The position numbers and the translations under genes are program-made. Shown here piece after piece: positions 1-7,189 of a stretch of 32,175 nt of DNA (within the stretch, counting starts at the first letter, position 1; the number at the start of each line of letters is the position of its first letter). The notes below the pieces were generated by a model. The model was not told the DNA's origin and did not search any database. It saw only the letters and a program-made list of their open reading frames with translations. Source of the stretch: a virus. The stretch is taken from IMG/VR virus record IMGVR_UViG_3300043449_001232, positions 1-32,175 of that record; one strand, 5' to 3'.

Positions 1-100
1 TTAAGTAGAATTCGTGAAGTTGTGCAACCGGCTTTGAAAAACTATTGCTGTACTTGTCTTGACCAAACAATTTAGGGTCAAGATAATTTTCTTTGTTCAT
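1..100 (-). CDS. partial hypothetical protein (3' end outside window)
   Basis: An open frame starts at the ATG at 100 and runs off the left edge, giving 33 residues beginning MNKENYLDPKLFG. It begins 4 nt after the stop of the outer-membrane protein gene, so it is probably the next gene of the same operon. The leader holds only a weak AGAG as a ribosome site. The codons for Asp-Pro-Lys are one copy of the TTAGGGTC octamer (complement). Too little is visible to name a function. Confidence 0.5.
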   Translation of the reverse strand, partial: MNKENYLDPKLFGQDKYSNSFSKPVAQLHEFYL

Positions 101-104
101 AGAA

Positions 105-665
105 TTAAAAAGCTCTGGTATATTGAATACTTGTTTGTGTTAGTGCGCCGTCTCCACGCTGCCAGTCACGTCCAAGCGAAATTCTGTCATTTTTTGACAG
201 CTTGTAGCCTAGTGATACACGCGTGGTAGTCGAGTTATCTGCTACACTATTGCTGTATGCTTCACGCACACGATAACCAACTTTTACACTAGCAGGTGTG
301 CTAGGAATTGCATAAGTAACAGAAGGCTCTAATACATAATACTGCGTGGTTTCGGAACCTGACTTAGATTTCCAACCATGTGCGGTACGGAAATCAGCAC
401 TCATACCAGCTGGAAGTGCATACTTGTAAGTAACACCAACTTCAGTACGATTGGTAATTGCATTTGTAGTATCTTTTTGCACAGCTGAGAAACCTACGTC
501 ACCAGTAAAAGCACCATAAGCTGCTGTACGTACACTTAGGCCTGTTTGATGCTCTTGTGCACCACTATCAAGTACGCGCTGAGCGTATCCAACTGTAACT
601 GATTGAGCACCAGCTAGTGTTGCTGTGCTTAGTAAAATACCTGAGATTAATAGTTTTAGTTTCAT
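105..665 (-). CDS. small outer-membrane beta-barrel protein
   Basis: The 186-residue product has a clear Sec signal peptide (MKLKLLISGILLSTATLAGA, cleavage about residue 20). The rest is alternating polar and apolar strands rich in Thr, Ser, Tyr and Gly, and the last residue is Phe in the context YTRAF, the classic C-terminal signal for Bam-dependent outer-membrane insertion. The size suits an 8-stranded barrel. Function is not evident: a pore, a surface mask or a superinfection-exclusion protein are all possible. It lies just downstream of the tmRNA gene, and an inverted repeat occupies its leader. The ribosome site (AGGATATAACA before ATG) is good. A phage-encoded outer-membrane protein is uncommon but known. 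Confidence 0.75.
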   Translation of the reverse strand: MKLKLLISGILLSTATLAGAQSVTVGYAQRVLDSGAQEHQTGLSVRTAAYGAFTGDVGFSAVQKDTTNAITNRTEVGVTYKYALPAGMSADFRTAHGWKSKSGSETTQYYVLEPSVTYAIPSTPASVKVGYRVREAYSNSVADNSTTTRVSLGYKLSKNDRISLGRDWQRGDGALTQTSIQYTRAF

Positions 666-676
666 TGTTATATCCT

Positions 677-740
677 AAAGTTTAGCACACTACGACATTT
701 TTGCTTCAATTGAGTGGTGTGGTTCAATGTGCTAAAATTT
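677..740 (-). repeat. long-stem inverted repeat after tmRNA
   Basis: Arms at 677-689 and 728-740 pair TTTAGCACA with TGTGCTAAA and extend 3 bp with one mismatch, around a loop of about 38 nt. The arm matches the arms of elements at 8432, 10007 and 16210, so it belongs to the same family. It could form the 3' boundary or processing stem of the tmRNA transcript; there is no U run, so it is not a standard terminator. Confidence 0.6.
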
Positions 741-793
741 AGGGTCAGATTTATTCTGTTACGAGGAAAATCTGACAAAACCCTAAGCGGTTT

Positions 794-826
794 TTAGGCC
801 ACTAATGCGAACTGTGTATCGTTTGC
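794..826 (-). other. tmRNA proteolysis-tag reading frame
   Basis: From the resume codon GCA the frame reads A-N-D-T-Q-F-A-L-V-A then TAA. Together with the alanine carried by the tmRNA the tag would be AANDTQFALVA. The AND start and A-L-x-A end are those of proteobacterial tags (E. coli ends ALAA); the ending LVA should still be read by ClpXP-type proteases. This frame is the strongest single proof of the tmRNA call. Confidence 0.88.
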
Positions 827-937
827 GTTTATTTTTGTTTTGCTTCTGCGACCAGGAACAACCCTAATCCTAAGGCTTCTGCATTACCTAGTTGTCCATT
901 CCACTACTCTTTGCCCTGTCGAAACCATGGCAGCCCC

Positions 938-1024
938 ATCAAAAACATAATACTAGCATATAAGCTAAACGGAACGATCATTCCAACCACTGTCGTTCAC
1001 CCATTGGGTAGGGTATTATGCTTT
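938..1024 (-). repeat. tmRNA linker with closing stem
   Basis: The segment between the CCA of the acceptor piece and the 5' end of the coding piece is closed by CATAATAC (946-953) against GTATTATG (1013-1020), with inner hairpins around CCCAATGGG and GGAATGATCGTTCC. It is expected to be cut out during maturation, probably by RNase P at one side and a 3' nuclease at the other. The design (stem closing a spacer between two mature RNAs) is the same as in the tRNA spacers further right. Confidence 0.65.
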
Positions 1025-1095
1025 TGGTGGAGCTGGCGGGGGTCGAACCCGCGTCCAGAACACTTTTGGTTTTACTTCATACAACCATAACCTAT

Positions 1096-1124
1096 ATTAT
1101 ACAACATTGAGTAATGTTATACAA
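1096..1124 (-). promoter_or_regulatory. sigma70-type promoter for the tmRNA
   Basis: TTGTAT (1119-1124) and TATAAT (1096-1101) are 17 bp apart. The start point would be about 1089, immediately before the acceptor piece, so the tmRNA can be made independently of the operon upstream. Confidence 0.75.
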
Positions 1125-1137
1125 GTGTAAATTTTTA

Positions 1138-2331
1138 TTACACGTTTAGTTTAAATAATTTAGAGGACACCATTTTTAGACCAATCATTTTATTATCAGC
1201 ATCGTTTCTAAATTTATCTTTTATACCATGACTTATGCTATGTATTCGTTTCTTTAAAAACTCATTTTTAGTTTCAAATTCTGTGCTATTGTAAACATAG
1301 TGAAACCAAGGGTGATATAGTTTATTTATATTTAAATCTTTGTCTACTTGAAAAGTATTAATATTCCAATTAGGGTAGCATATACTATCTGATATTTTAG
1401 ATACATATTTAAGCACAGATTTAAGTTGTGCTTCTGTGCAGTTTTTAATTATGTTTTTGTTTACCCAATTAGATAAGTTATTGGTTTTAATATACTGTGC
1501 TACTTTGTGTGCTCTGGCAATAGTTATTTGCGGATAATCTACTGCATAATAAAAGTTTACACGATTAGCAGGATCTGCTTTGCCATGTGCATGCTGAAAC
1601 CCTGAATTCATTAGAGATACGTCGGTAAAAAGGGTATAATAAGAATTGTTTTCTGGATTATAAGTTATTATAGGTTTATCTATTCCAAAAATATTTGCAA
1701 CCTTTTTGCCTTTGTTTTCCAACAGTACTGTGCTTTCTGATACTATTTCACTAAAACCATAGTTTGCTAAGCCAAAATTATTATTTTGCTTTAGTATTAG
1801 GTCATCGTCTATAACACATGAATTTATAGTTTCTACCCAATCGTCTACAGTTATTTTAATTTCTGGGTGCCTAGTTCTTAGCCACTCAAGTTTTGGGTTT
1901 ACTGAGTAATCCCACTCACTAAGCATATTTGATGGAGACTTATCTGTATTATTAGGAGTATAAATACTACTGCCCAAAACCTTTTTAGGCCATCGTACGT
2001 ACACTTCATCCAACTTAATACCATTTTTTATAAATGCTTCTAATATAGTAGTGCTATCAGCACCACCACTAAAGTTAAGTATAACATAGTCATAGTTATC
2101 TCTTATTTGTTGTGCACGTATTTTATAGTGTTGTTCCAGTGAAATATCTTGTTCTGCCATGTAGTTTAACAAGGCAGAATCCCAGACTTCATCATAATAG
2201 TAAAGAGTTAAATTTTTATTAATATCAACCGTTATACCACTATTTTCTAACGTAGTAGCGTACAAAAACGCTAAAATCTTACTTGTAAAATATTTGCCAT
2301 TTACGTTATATAGTCCAGGAGAGTTGTTCAT
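1138..2331 (-). CDS. PP-loop ATPase (asparagine-synthase/PAPS-reductase-like)
   Basis: The 397-residue protein carries the PP-loop SGGADS at residues 88-93, after a predicted strand (YDYVILNF). This loop binds ATP and releases pyrophosphate in enzymes that adenylate carboxyl or carbonyl groups (asparagine synthetase, QueC, PAPS reductase, tRNA thiolases). The N-terminal part and the stretch AQQIRDNYDYV closely match the protein at 5754-6755, so the two are paralogues. The C-terminal half has no motif I recognise. The gene overlaps the upstream oxygenase gene by 26 nt and is the last protein gene before the tmRNA. Substrate unknown; a small-molecule or tRNA-modifying amidation is possible but inferred. 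Confidence 0.7.
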   Translation of the reverse strand: MNNSPGLYNVNGKYFTSKILAFLYATTLENSGITVDINKNLTLYYYDEVWDSALLNYMAEQDISLEQHYKIRAQQIRDNYDYVILNFSGGADSTTILEAFIKNGIKLDEVYVRWPKKVLGSSIYTPNNTDKSPSNMLSEWDYSVNPKLEWLRTRHPEIKITVDDWVETINSCVIDDDLILKQNNNFGLANYGFSEIVSESTVLLENKGKKVANIFGIDKPIITYNPENNSYYTLFTDVSLMNSGFQHAHGKADPANRVNFYYAVDYPQITIARAHKVAQYIKTNNLSNWVNKNIIKNCTEAQLKSVLKYVSKISDSICYPNWNINTFQVDKDLNINKLYHPWFHYVYNSTEFETKNEFLKKRIHSISHGIKDKFRNDADNKMIGLKMVSSKLFKLNV

Positions 2332-2965
2332 TGTGAAAAAAGTTTTTGCTTAATGGATTACCGCTTACATTTATTTGTACGGATAATCTTCCAGACCTAC
2401 TACCATCAATATTGTGTATACTATGTAAAACACGGGCATTCATCAAATACCACTTATTTACCTCAAAGCAAGCTTCGCCTATTAAAGTACAATCATTCAA
2501 GTTGTTCAAAAATACACTTCTGTCTCTGAATACTGGTTGATGTGCTTGTTTCCAGAATTTTGTAGGCTGATACGCATTGCTTTTTTCAAGTAAATAAATT
2601 AAAGTAAAATCTCTACTTGCGTCTGTATGTGGTGGTGTAGTTGTACCATTGTTTTCTTGATTCTGATATGTTAGATTAGCAAAGCACCCTGCGTGATTAC
2701 TGGTAATATTGTCTGTACACCAATCAGTAAAGCTTTGGCTTACTGGAAATCGTATATTAGGCCTACCTTTTACTACTGTTCCATCCAAATCGGTCATTTC
2801 TCTAAACCATGTTTTAGGGCTTAATTCTTTAGTTAATTCCCCAACACTAGGTATAGCTTTATTTTCGTCCAAAAGTATAGTTATTGCCTCTTGAGTAAAG
2901 TCATTTGGTATTTTAGGTAAAAAATCTAATGACTTCCACAAAAACGTATCTTGGTAATAGTTCAT
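2306..2965 (-). CDS. 2OG-Fe(II) oxygenase-like protein
   Basis: In this 219-residue protein the spacing of HTD (His113, Asp115), His181 and Arg193 fits the HxD...H facial triad plus the 2-oxoglutarate-binding arginine of Fe(II)/2-oxoglutarate dioxygenases, on a double-stranded beta-helix-like pattern. Such enzymes hydroxylate amino-acid side chains, nucleobases or small molecules. The start ATG overlaps the TGA of the Bug-receptor gene upstream (ATGA), implying translational coupling, and its end overlaps the PP-loop gene. Being between receptors and PP-loop enzymes suggests one pathway, but the substrate cannot be told. The metal-ligand reading is by eye, without structure modelling. Confidence 0.6.
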   Translation of the reverse strand: MNYYQDTFLWKSLDFLPKIPNDFTQEAITILLDENKAIPSVGELTKELSPKTWFREMTDLDGTVVKGRPNIRFPVSQSFTDWCTDNITSNHAGCFANLTYQNQENNGTTTPPHTDASRDFTLIYLLEKSNAYQPTKFWKQAHQPVFRDRSVFLNNLNDCTLIGEACFEVNKWYLMNARVLHSIHNIDGSRSGRLSVQINVSGNPLSKNFFHNEQLSWTI

Positions 2966-3834
2966 TTTAACAACCGTTTAACTATGTCTTTTTCAGTTTT
3001 TAAGCCACTTGAGTTATTTGTATTAATGCAAGATTCGTACCCGTTTTGAGCAAGCAGATTGCGCATACCATCTTCATTTAATTTTTTAATAACATAAGCC
3101 TTTAATTGGGCATCTACAGCTGAGTTTGCAACAAATAGTTGACGACTCTTAAATCCATGAGTTTCAATGCCAAGTTCTTTGAATGTTGGAACACCTGGGT
3201 ACTTTTTTAACTTATCGTTTGAAGCAATTATTTTAAACTTACCAGATTCTACAAGCGGCGTTACTAAGTTTAGAATATCTAAATACCATACTATGGTATC
3301 AGACAGTAATGCGTTCATAACTTCTGGCGAACCTTTAAAAGGTACTTCTATGTGGTTTGGTTCACGATTGATAACCAGCGGTGAAACCATAGTTTGCACG
3401 GTACCTATTCCTGATGTTCCGTAAGGTACAGCAGTTGTTTTTGCCAAAGTTTTTAAATCTTGAAACGATTTAATTGGTCCATCCGCTTTTACTACCACAA
3501 CAATAGGGTCTGTTATCATGCAAGATAAGAATACAAAATCAGAGTCTAAATCGTATTTGGCATTGCCCAATACTGCATTGGATACTAAAGCTTGACCAGA
3601 CACTAAAAGTGCAGGAGTTTTTTCACTGGCAACATGGGTGGCACCAACAAGCCCTCCAGCACCAACCCTATTTTCTACTACAAACGTATATTCATCACTG
3701 TTCATGTGTGTTTGAATATGTCGTGCAATTTTATCAGAAGTACCTCCTGCTGGGTATGGTACAACTATTTTAATTGTTTCTTTTGCAAAAGCATTACAAC
3801 ATAATAGCATTGCAATAACCAAAAGTTTTTTCAT
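2962..3834 (-). CDS. Bug/TctC-type periplasmic solute receptor
   Basis: This 290-residue protein has a Sec signal peptide (MKKLLVIAMLLCCNAFA) followed by the family hallmark IKIVVPYPAGGTSDKIAR and, later, PYGTSGIGT, VPFKGSPEVMNALL and YPGVPTFKELG, all typical of Bug (Bordetella uptake gene)/TctC receptors of tripartite tricarboxylate transporters. These bind carboxylates or amides in the periplasm. Length is slightly below the usual 300-330. The start at 3834 is chosen because its ATG overlaps the TGA of the upstream gene (ATGA); an upstream in-frame TTG at 3858 lies inside that gene. No transporter membrane subunits are present, so it would work with host permeases or as a binding protein. 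Presence in a phage is unusual. Confidence 0.85.
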   Translation of the reverse strand: MKKLLVIAMLLCCNAFAKETIKIVVPYPAGGTSDKIARHIQTHMNSDEYTFVVENRVGAGGLVGATHVASEKTPALLVSGQALVSNAVLGNAKYDLDSDFVFLSCMITDPIVVVVKADGPIKSFQDLKTLAKTTAVPYGTSGIGTVQTMVSPLVINREPNHIEVPFKGSPEVMNALLSDTIVWYLDILNLVTPLVESGKFKIIASNDKLKKYPGVPTFKELGIETHGFKSRQLFVANSAVDAQLKAYVIKKLNEDGMRNLLAQNGYESCINTNNSSGLKTEKDIVKRLLK

Positions 3835-4559
3835 TTCCAGAATCCAATATCTTGCCAAAATTTAGGGTCAGTGTTTTTAATTATTTTAGACACAGTATCT
3901 TTATCAGATTCACTTAAGTTGGTAGCAAATAATTTAACCCAGTTTTTACCTTTTTCATTACGTATTTCTTTTAATGCAATATACTTAGGATTTGCAATAA
4001 AATTATTAGCACCGTAAGCTACTAATGCATAAGCATCTATAGTATTACTTAATATTCCTAGCATACCTTCTGCACCAGATTTATATGGTACTGGTAGACA
4101 AGATAGTGTCTTTGAACATAGGTCTTCCATGGCTCTGTGGCTTTGAGAACCAACACCACCATGCCCAAAATTAATTTGCCTAGTTTTAGATAAATTAATC
4201 AAGTCACCTATGTTTGTAATACCGGAATCTTTGTTAACAAATACTATATTACCATAATCACCAAGATATGAAACAGTGTCCACTTGGCTATAGATTTGGT
4301 TTTCTGCTATTTGATTTGTAGCTATAAAAAGTGTGGGCTTTTTGCTTTGAGATATATAATTATAACCTATTTGATGCGCTGCACCGGGTTTATTAACTAC
4401 TACAAAAGATAGATTACTGGATTTTTCTAGTTTTTCTACTATTTTTCTACTAATAGTATCATCGGGCCCACCTGGAGACGCAGTCACAACCATTTCAATT
4501 GTGTTTGCACTGGCTGTTAGCGCTATAAATGTTAAAAAGCTTATTAATAATTTTTTCAT
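3831..4559 (-). CDS. second Bug/TctC-type receptor, shortened
   Basis: The 242-residue protein begins with a signal peptide (MKKLLISFLTFIALTASA) and the Bug-like start IEMVVTASPGGPDDTISRKI. The ligand-loop regions FGHGGVGSQSHRAMEDLC and VPYKSGAEGMLGILSN are present. It is 60-80 residues shorter than the family norm, missing mainly part of the second lobe and the C-terminal helices, so ligand binding may be altered. It is ATGA-coupled at both ends, with the 117-residue gene upstream and the first receptor downstream, and is a diverged paralogue of it. A copy of the TTAGGGTC octamer lies at 3862-3869, encoding Asp-Pro-Lys. Confidence 0.75.
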   Translation of the reverse strand: MKKLLISFLTFIALTASANTIEMVVTASPGGPDDTISRKIVEKLEKSSNLSFVVVNKPGAAHQIGYNYISQSKKPTLFIATNQIAENQIYSQVDTVSYLGDYGNIVFVNKDSGITNIGDLINLSKTRQINFGHGGVGSQSHRAMEDLCSKTLSCLPVPYKSGAEGMLGILSNTIDAYALVAYGANNFIANPKYIALKEIRNEKGKNWVKLFATNLSESDKDTVSKIIKNTDPKFWQDIGFWK

Positions 4560-4909
4560 TCTATACTATAAACTGAAGTTTGGCCAATTGTAGCAGTTTT
4601 ACTTGCCATTAACTGTCTAAAAGATACTATTTCTGGGATGGATGCTCCATACTCTCCAAACAACATGTTGGCAGCGTACTGGGTATTTTCTAGAGTATCA
4701 AAAACATACTCAATAACGCGTGTAGTGCTTGTAGTAGATACTACGGATCTGTTTAGTAACCCTGGTAAAGCATCTATAATGGCTTTATATGGTAAAAATA
4801 CTTTTTGTATTTCCTCAGTAGAAAAGTAATTAAGTATTTCTGTTCGACCAGTACTAACCCAGTTTTGTACATCGGAAGGTTTTGTAAATGTTATTATTAA
4901 TTTAGGCAT
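4556..4909 (-). CDS. hypothetical protein, 117 aa
   Basis: A soluble 117-residue protein beginning MPKLIITFTKPSDVQNWV. It has no signal peptide and no motif I know. The pattern (strand, helix, long middle helix, strand, helix) could be a small alpha/beta fold, and TTRVIEYVFDTLENTQYA could be a ferredoxin-like core. It sits between a PP-loop gene and the receptor pair; AGAG ten bases before the ATG is a modest ribosome site. Its TGA overlaps the next ATG. Confidence 0.7.
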   Translation of the reverse strand: MPKLIITFTKPSDVQNWVSTGRTEILNYFSTEEIQKVFLPYKAIIDALPGLLNRSVVSTTSTTRVIEYVFDTLENTQYAANMLFGEYGASIPEIVSFRQLMASKTATIGQTSVYSIE

Positions 4910-4927
4910 AAATATGTTCTCTATTAC

Positions 4928-5752
4928 TTATATTATTAAGTTTTCCAAATTTTCTAAAATTTTGTTAGAACTAAAGTTACATTTAATTCCTACAGGAAGT
5001 ACTGTGCTATTTTTTCGTATATTTTCATATATTTCTTCAGACCAATACGTTTTTTCTCTATAAGGTATTTTATAGAGTTTACATTTAGCAGTTTGTATGT
5101 CCGTAGTTGTATCTATTTCTTTCATGTATGAATAAAATATACTTTGATTATAGCAGAAAAATGGCAAAGGTTGAGTAAATTGTGAGTACACATCTAAGTA
5201 AAACTCAAACTCGTATAGTTGTAAATAGTTACTGAGTATTTTTTTAGCATCAACTTGACCATTTCTAATTGTTATTGGTAAAGGCTCACCCTGTCCACTT
5301 ACTACTACTCCACCAGCGGACTTAACGTAATCATATACTAATAAAGGTGTTAACCCTATAGGTGATATTAAACCTTGTGAGTATATTTTTTCTTTTGCTA
5401 AATATAAATATTCTTGTCCGTATTCTAATACTTTAGGCTCAATACCTGCCATTTGGCAATACTCAAACGCTGGTTTTATATCTTTTTGATTGAATGGGCA
5501 TGAAACTATTACTGGAGTTATAGGTAAGTTTAACTCTAAAAATGTTTTTAATACGTACTCAGAGTCTGATCCACCAGAAAAAGCTAAAACAAGTTTGTTA
5601 CCGTATTTTTTATGTAACTCTAAACAAACTTTCTTTGCTTCTTCCTCAAAAGAACAAGGGCTAAATGGCTGAAAGTTAAAACTAACTTGAAATGGTAAAT
5701 TATTTTTTGCAGTTCTATGTTTTAAATTATGCGTTAACCACTCAGTACTCAT
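4928..5752 (-). CDS. PP-loop ATPase, 274 aa
   Basis: The motif LVLAFSGGSDSEYVLKTF puts the PP-loop SGGSDS at residues 59-64, the ATP-pyrophosphatase signature of the asparagine-synthetase C domain, QueC, ThiI and related enzymes. The segment EFCQMAGIEPKVLEYG-like at 110-130 and a Gly-rich VVSGQGEP near 175 fit the rest of the adenine-nucleotide alpha-hydrolase fold. It differs from the other two PP-loop proteins of the operon, lacking their shared N-terminal part, so it is a third, more distant member. It starts right after the stop of the 333-residue PP-loop gene. Substrate unknown. Confidence 0.72.
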   Translation of the reverse strand: MSTEWLTHNLKHRTAKNNLPFQVSFNFQPFSPCSFEEEAKKVCLELHKKYGNKLVLAFSGGSDSEYVLKTFLELNLPITPVIVSCPFNQKDIKPAFEYCQMAGIEPKVLEYGQEYLYLAKEKIYSQGLISPIGLTPLLVYDYVKSAGGVVVSGQGEPLPITIRNGQVDAKKILSNYLQLYEFEFYLDVYSQFTQPLPFFCYNQSIFYSYMKEIDTTTDIQTAKCKLYKIPYREKTYWSEEIYENIRKNSTVLPVGIKCNFSSNKILENLENLII

Positions 5753-5753
5753 T

Positions 5754-6755
5754 TTACTTATCCAACACGTAAAACCTAGACTTAATAGGGTCTAGATCAG
5801 TTTTAATATTTACTGCTTGATTTAAGATTTTAATACCTAAACTATAGAAATCAAATATTGAACTATTAGGTTTTGATTTTAAAAAGTTATCTCTAAGACT
5901 CAGTATCTTTGTAGGGCTTTTTGGTGATTTAAATCTTATAGGCGACTTAAGTTTGTACAATATGTTGGGATCTCTGTATTCTTTTGCTTTTTTTAATTCA
6001 TGTACTTGCTTTACTACAAGTAATGGATTGTTTGGATCCCAGTAAAAGTTTATCTTATCAATGTTATTGTTAAGACCTAAGTTTCCACCATAGCCCAAAG
6101 CTGCAGCATCATTAAACTCAAATCCATGCCTACCTTGTATTAAAGATAGATTTGCCTTATCTTTTCCCCAAACTAAAGCAACTTTTTTGCCTTGCATATT
6201 TTCTGGTACTACATATTTATGTATATCGTACCAGAACCAGTGGTGTGGGCTAAACCACGGACCTACATTTTCTATCCATTGTTCGCCGTAATTATATATA
6301 CTAAAATTTTTGATATCGTCAAAATAATCAGTGTAATCGCAAATTTGTGTTATCTTTTCTAAGCCAAGACTTACTATTAGTGGAAAAGCATTATGATATA
6401 GTTCACCATTATGATTTTCATCTACACCAGAAGCAGAGTCTTGTTTGAACGCACCAACACATACAATTTTATCTAAAGGTATATTATTATAAAAGAACGT
6501 TTCTAAAATATTTGTAGAATCGTATCCTCCTGAGTAAAATAATACTACATAATCGTACTCATCTCGTATTCGTTGTGCTTGCATTTTATAATAAAAATCA
6601 AGGTCACCTGGAGGCTCTATACTCCAGTCGAGTTTTGAATATACGTCATCATGATAATAGAAGTAAATAGTATTATTGGTACTTTTACTGTATTTTAAGG
6701 CATCTATTTTATTTTTAAATACCTTTTTATCACTAGAGTAATAAAAACCATTCAT
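5754..6755 (-). CDS. PP-loop ATPase, 333 aa, paralogue of 1138-2331
   Basis: Residues 75-80 are SGGYDS in the context YDYVVLFYSGGYDSTNILET, the PP-loop of adenylating ATP pyrophosphatases. The preceding MQAQRIRDEYDYV and the N-terminal layout (short beta segments, YFYYHDD) match the protein at 1138-2331. The downstream KVALVWGKDKANLSLIQG is a second shared segment. The gene lies directly after the small gene following the adhesin. Together with the other PP-loop genes it suggests amidation or thiolation chemistry; this is inference from family only. Confidence 0.72.
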   Translation of the reverse strand: MNGFYYSSDKKVFKNKIDALKYSKSTNNTIYFYYHDDVYSKLDWSIEPPGDLDFYYKMQAQRIRDEYDYVVLFYSGGYDSTNILETFFYNNIPLDKIVCVGAFKQDSASGVDENHNGELYHNAFPLIVSLGLEKITQICDYTDYFDDIKNFSIYNYGEQWIENVGPWFSPHHWFWYDIHKYVVPENMQGKKVALVWGKDKANLSLIQGRHGFEFNDAAALGYGGNLGLNNNIDKINFYWDPNNPLLVVKQVHELKKAKEYRDPNILYKLKSPIRFKSPKSPTKILSLRDNFLKSKPNSSIFDFYSLGIKILNQAVNIKTDLDPIKSRFYVLDK

Positions 6756-6757
6756 GT

Positions 6758-7189
6758 TTAGCCGTTATTAATAGCAGCTATCATGTTGTCAATTTCAGCT
6801 TGCGATAGTGTAATGCCAGGTACCTGTGCTTGGCCTATTAGTGGATTAGTCCATCGTTTTAGCGAAGCTTCATATTCTAGTTTATCTAAATGCGGGGCAT
6901 GGCCCAGCTTTAGGTTTTCTACAAACACATCACCACCTAAACGTACTATAACCCAGTCAATGACTTGCTGTTCGCTTAGTTCATTAATAGAGATAAAGTT
7001 TTGCACTGACTGTGGAGGATCTAGAATTACATCACCCATTGCACTTGTTGATACAGTATTTTTTGTTAATACTGCTTTCCAAACAATTTTTTCAACTACG
7101 TTTTGTAGTTGTAAAGTTTCCAATGTTTCGCGTACAAATATTTCGTACACACTAAAAACTACTGTGATATCTGAATTACTATTTTCCAT
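6758..7189 (-). CDS. phage structural-operon protein, 143 aa
   Basis: The protein starts MENSNSDITVVFSVYEIFVR at 7189, where its ATG overlaps the stop of the adhesin gene (TAATG); an in-frame start further upstream lies inside the adhesin and is rejected. The body is helical with a LSQAEIDNMIAAINNG tail. It resembles a small protein often found beside tail proteins of marine and freshwater myoviruses, but I cannot assign a role. A chaperone or accessory of the adhesin is possible from position alone. Confidence 0.65.
   Translation of the reverse strand: MENSNSDITVVFSVYEIFVRETLETLQLQNVVEKIVWKAVLTKNTVSTSAMGDVILDPPQSVQNFISINELSEQQVIDWVIVRLGGDVFVENLKLGHAPHLDKLEYEASLKRWTNPLIGQAQVPGITLSQAEIDNMIAAINNG

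Larger units (their letters stand above)
741..1089 (-). ncRNA. ssrA: circularly permuted (two-piece) tmRNA
   Basis: On the minus strand the tRNA-like 3' piece comes first: T arm and acceptor reading GACGCGGGTTCGA and CCCGCCAGCTCCACCA, CCA ending at 1025. After an 87-nt linker follows the 5' piece starting GGGGCTGCCATGGTTTCGAC at 937. GGGGCTG pairs with CAGCTCC in the acceptor stem exactly as in tmRNA, and the GGTTTCGACAGGG block is the conserved tmRNA 5' motif. The tag reading frame lies at 794-826, followed by an 8-bp hairpin at 745-775. This order is the permuted form that matures to two RNA chains. Its role is trans-translation: alanine-charged rescue of stalled ribosomes and degradation tagging. 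The outer ends are approximate. Confidence 0.9.
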
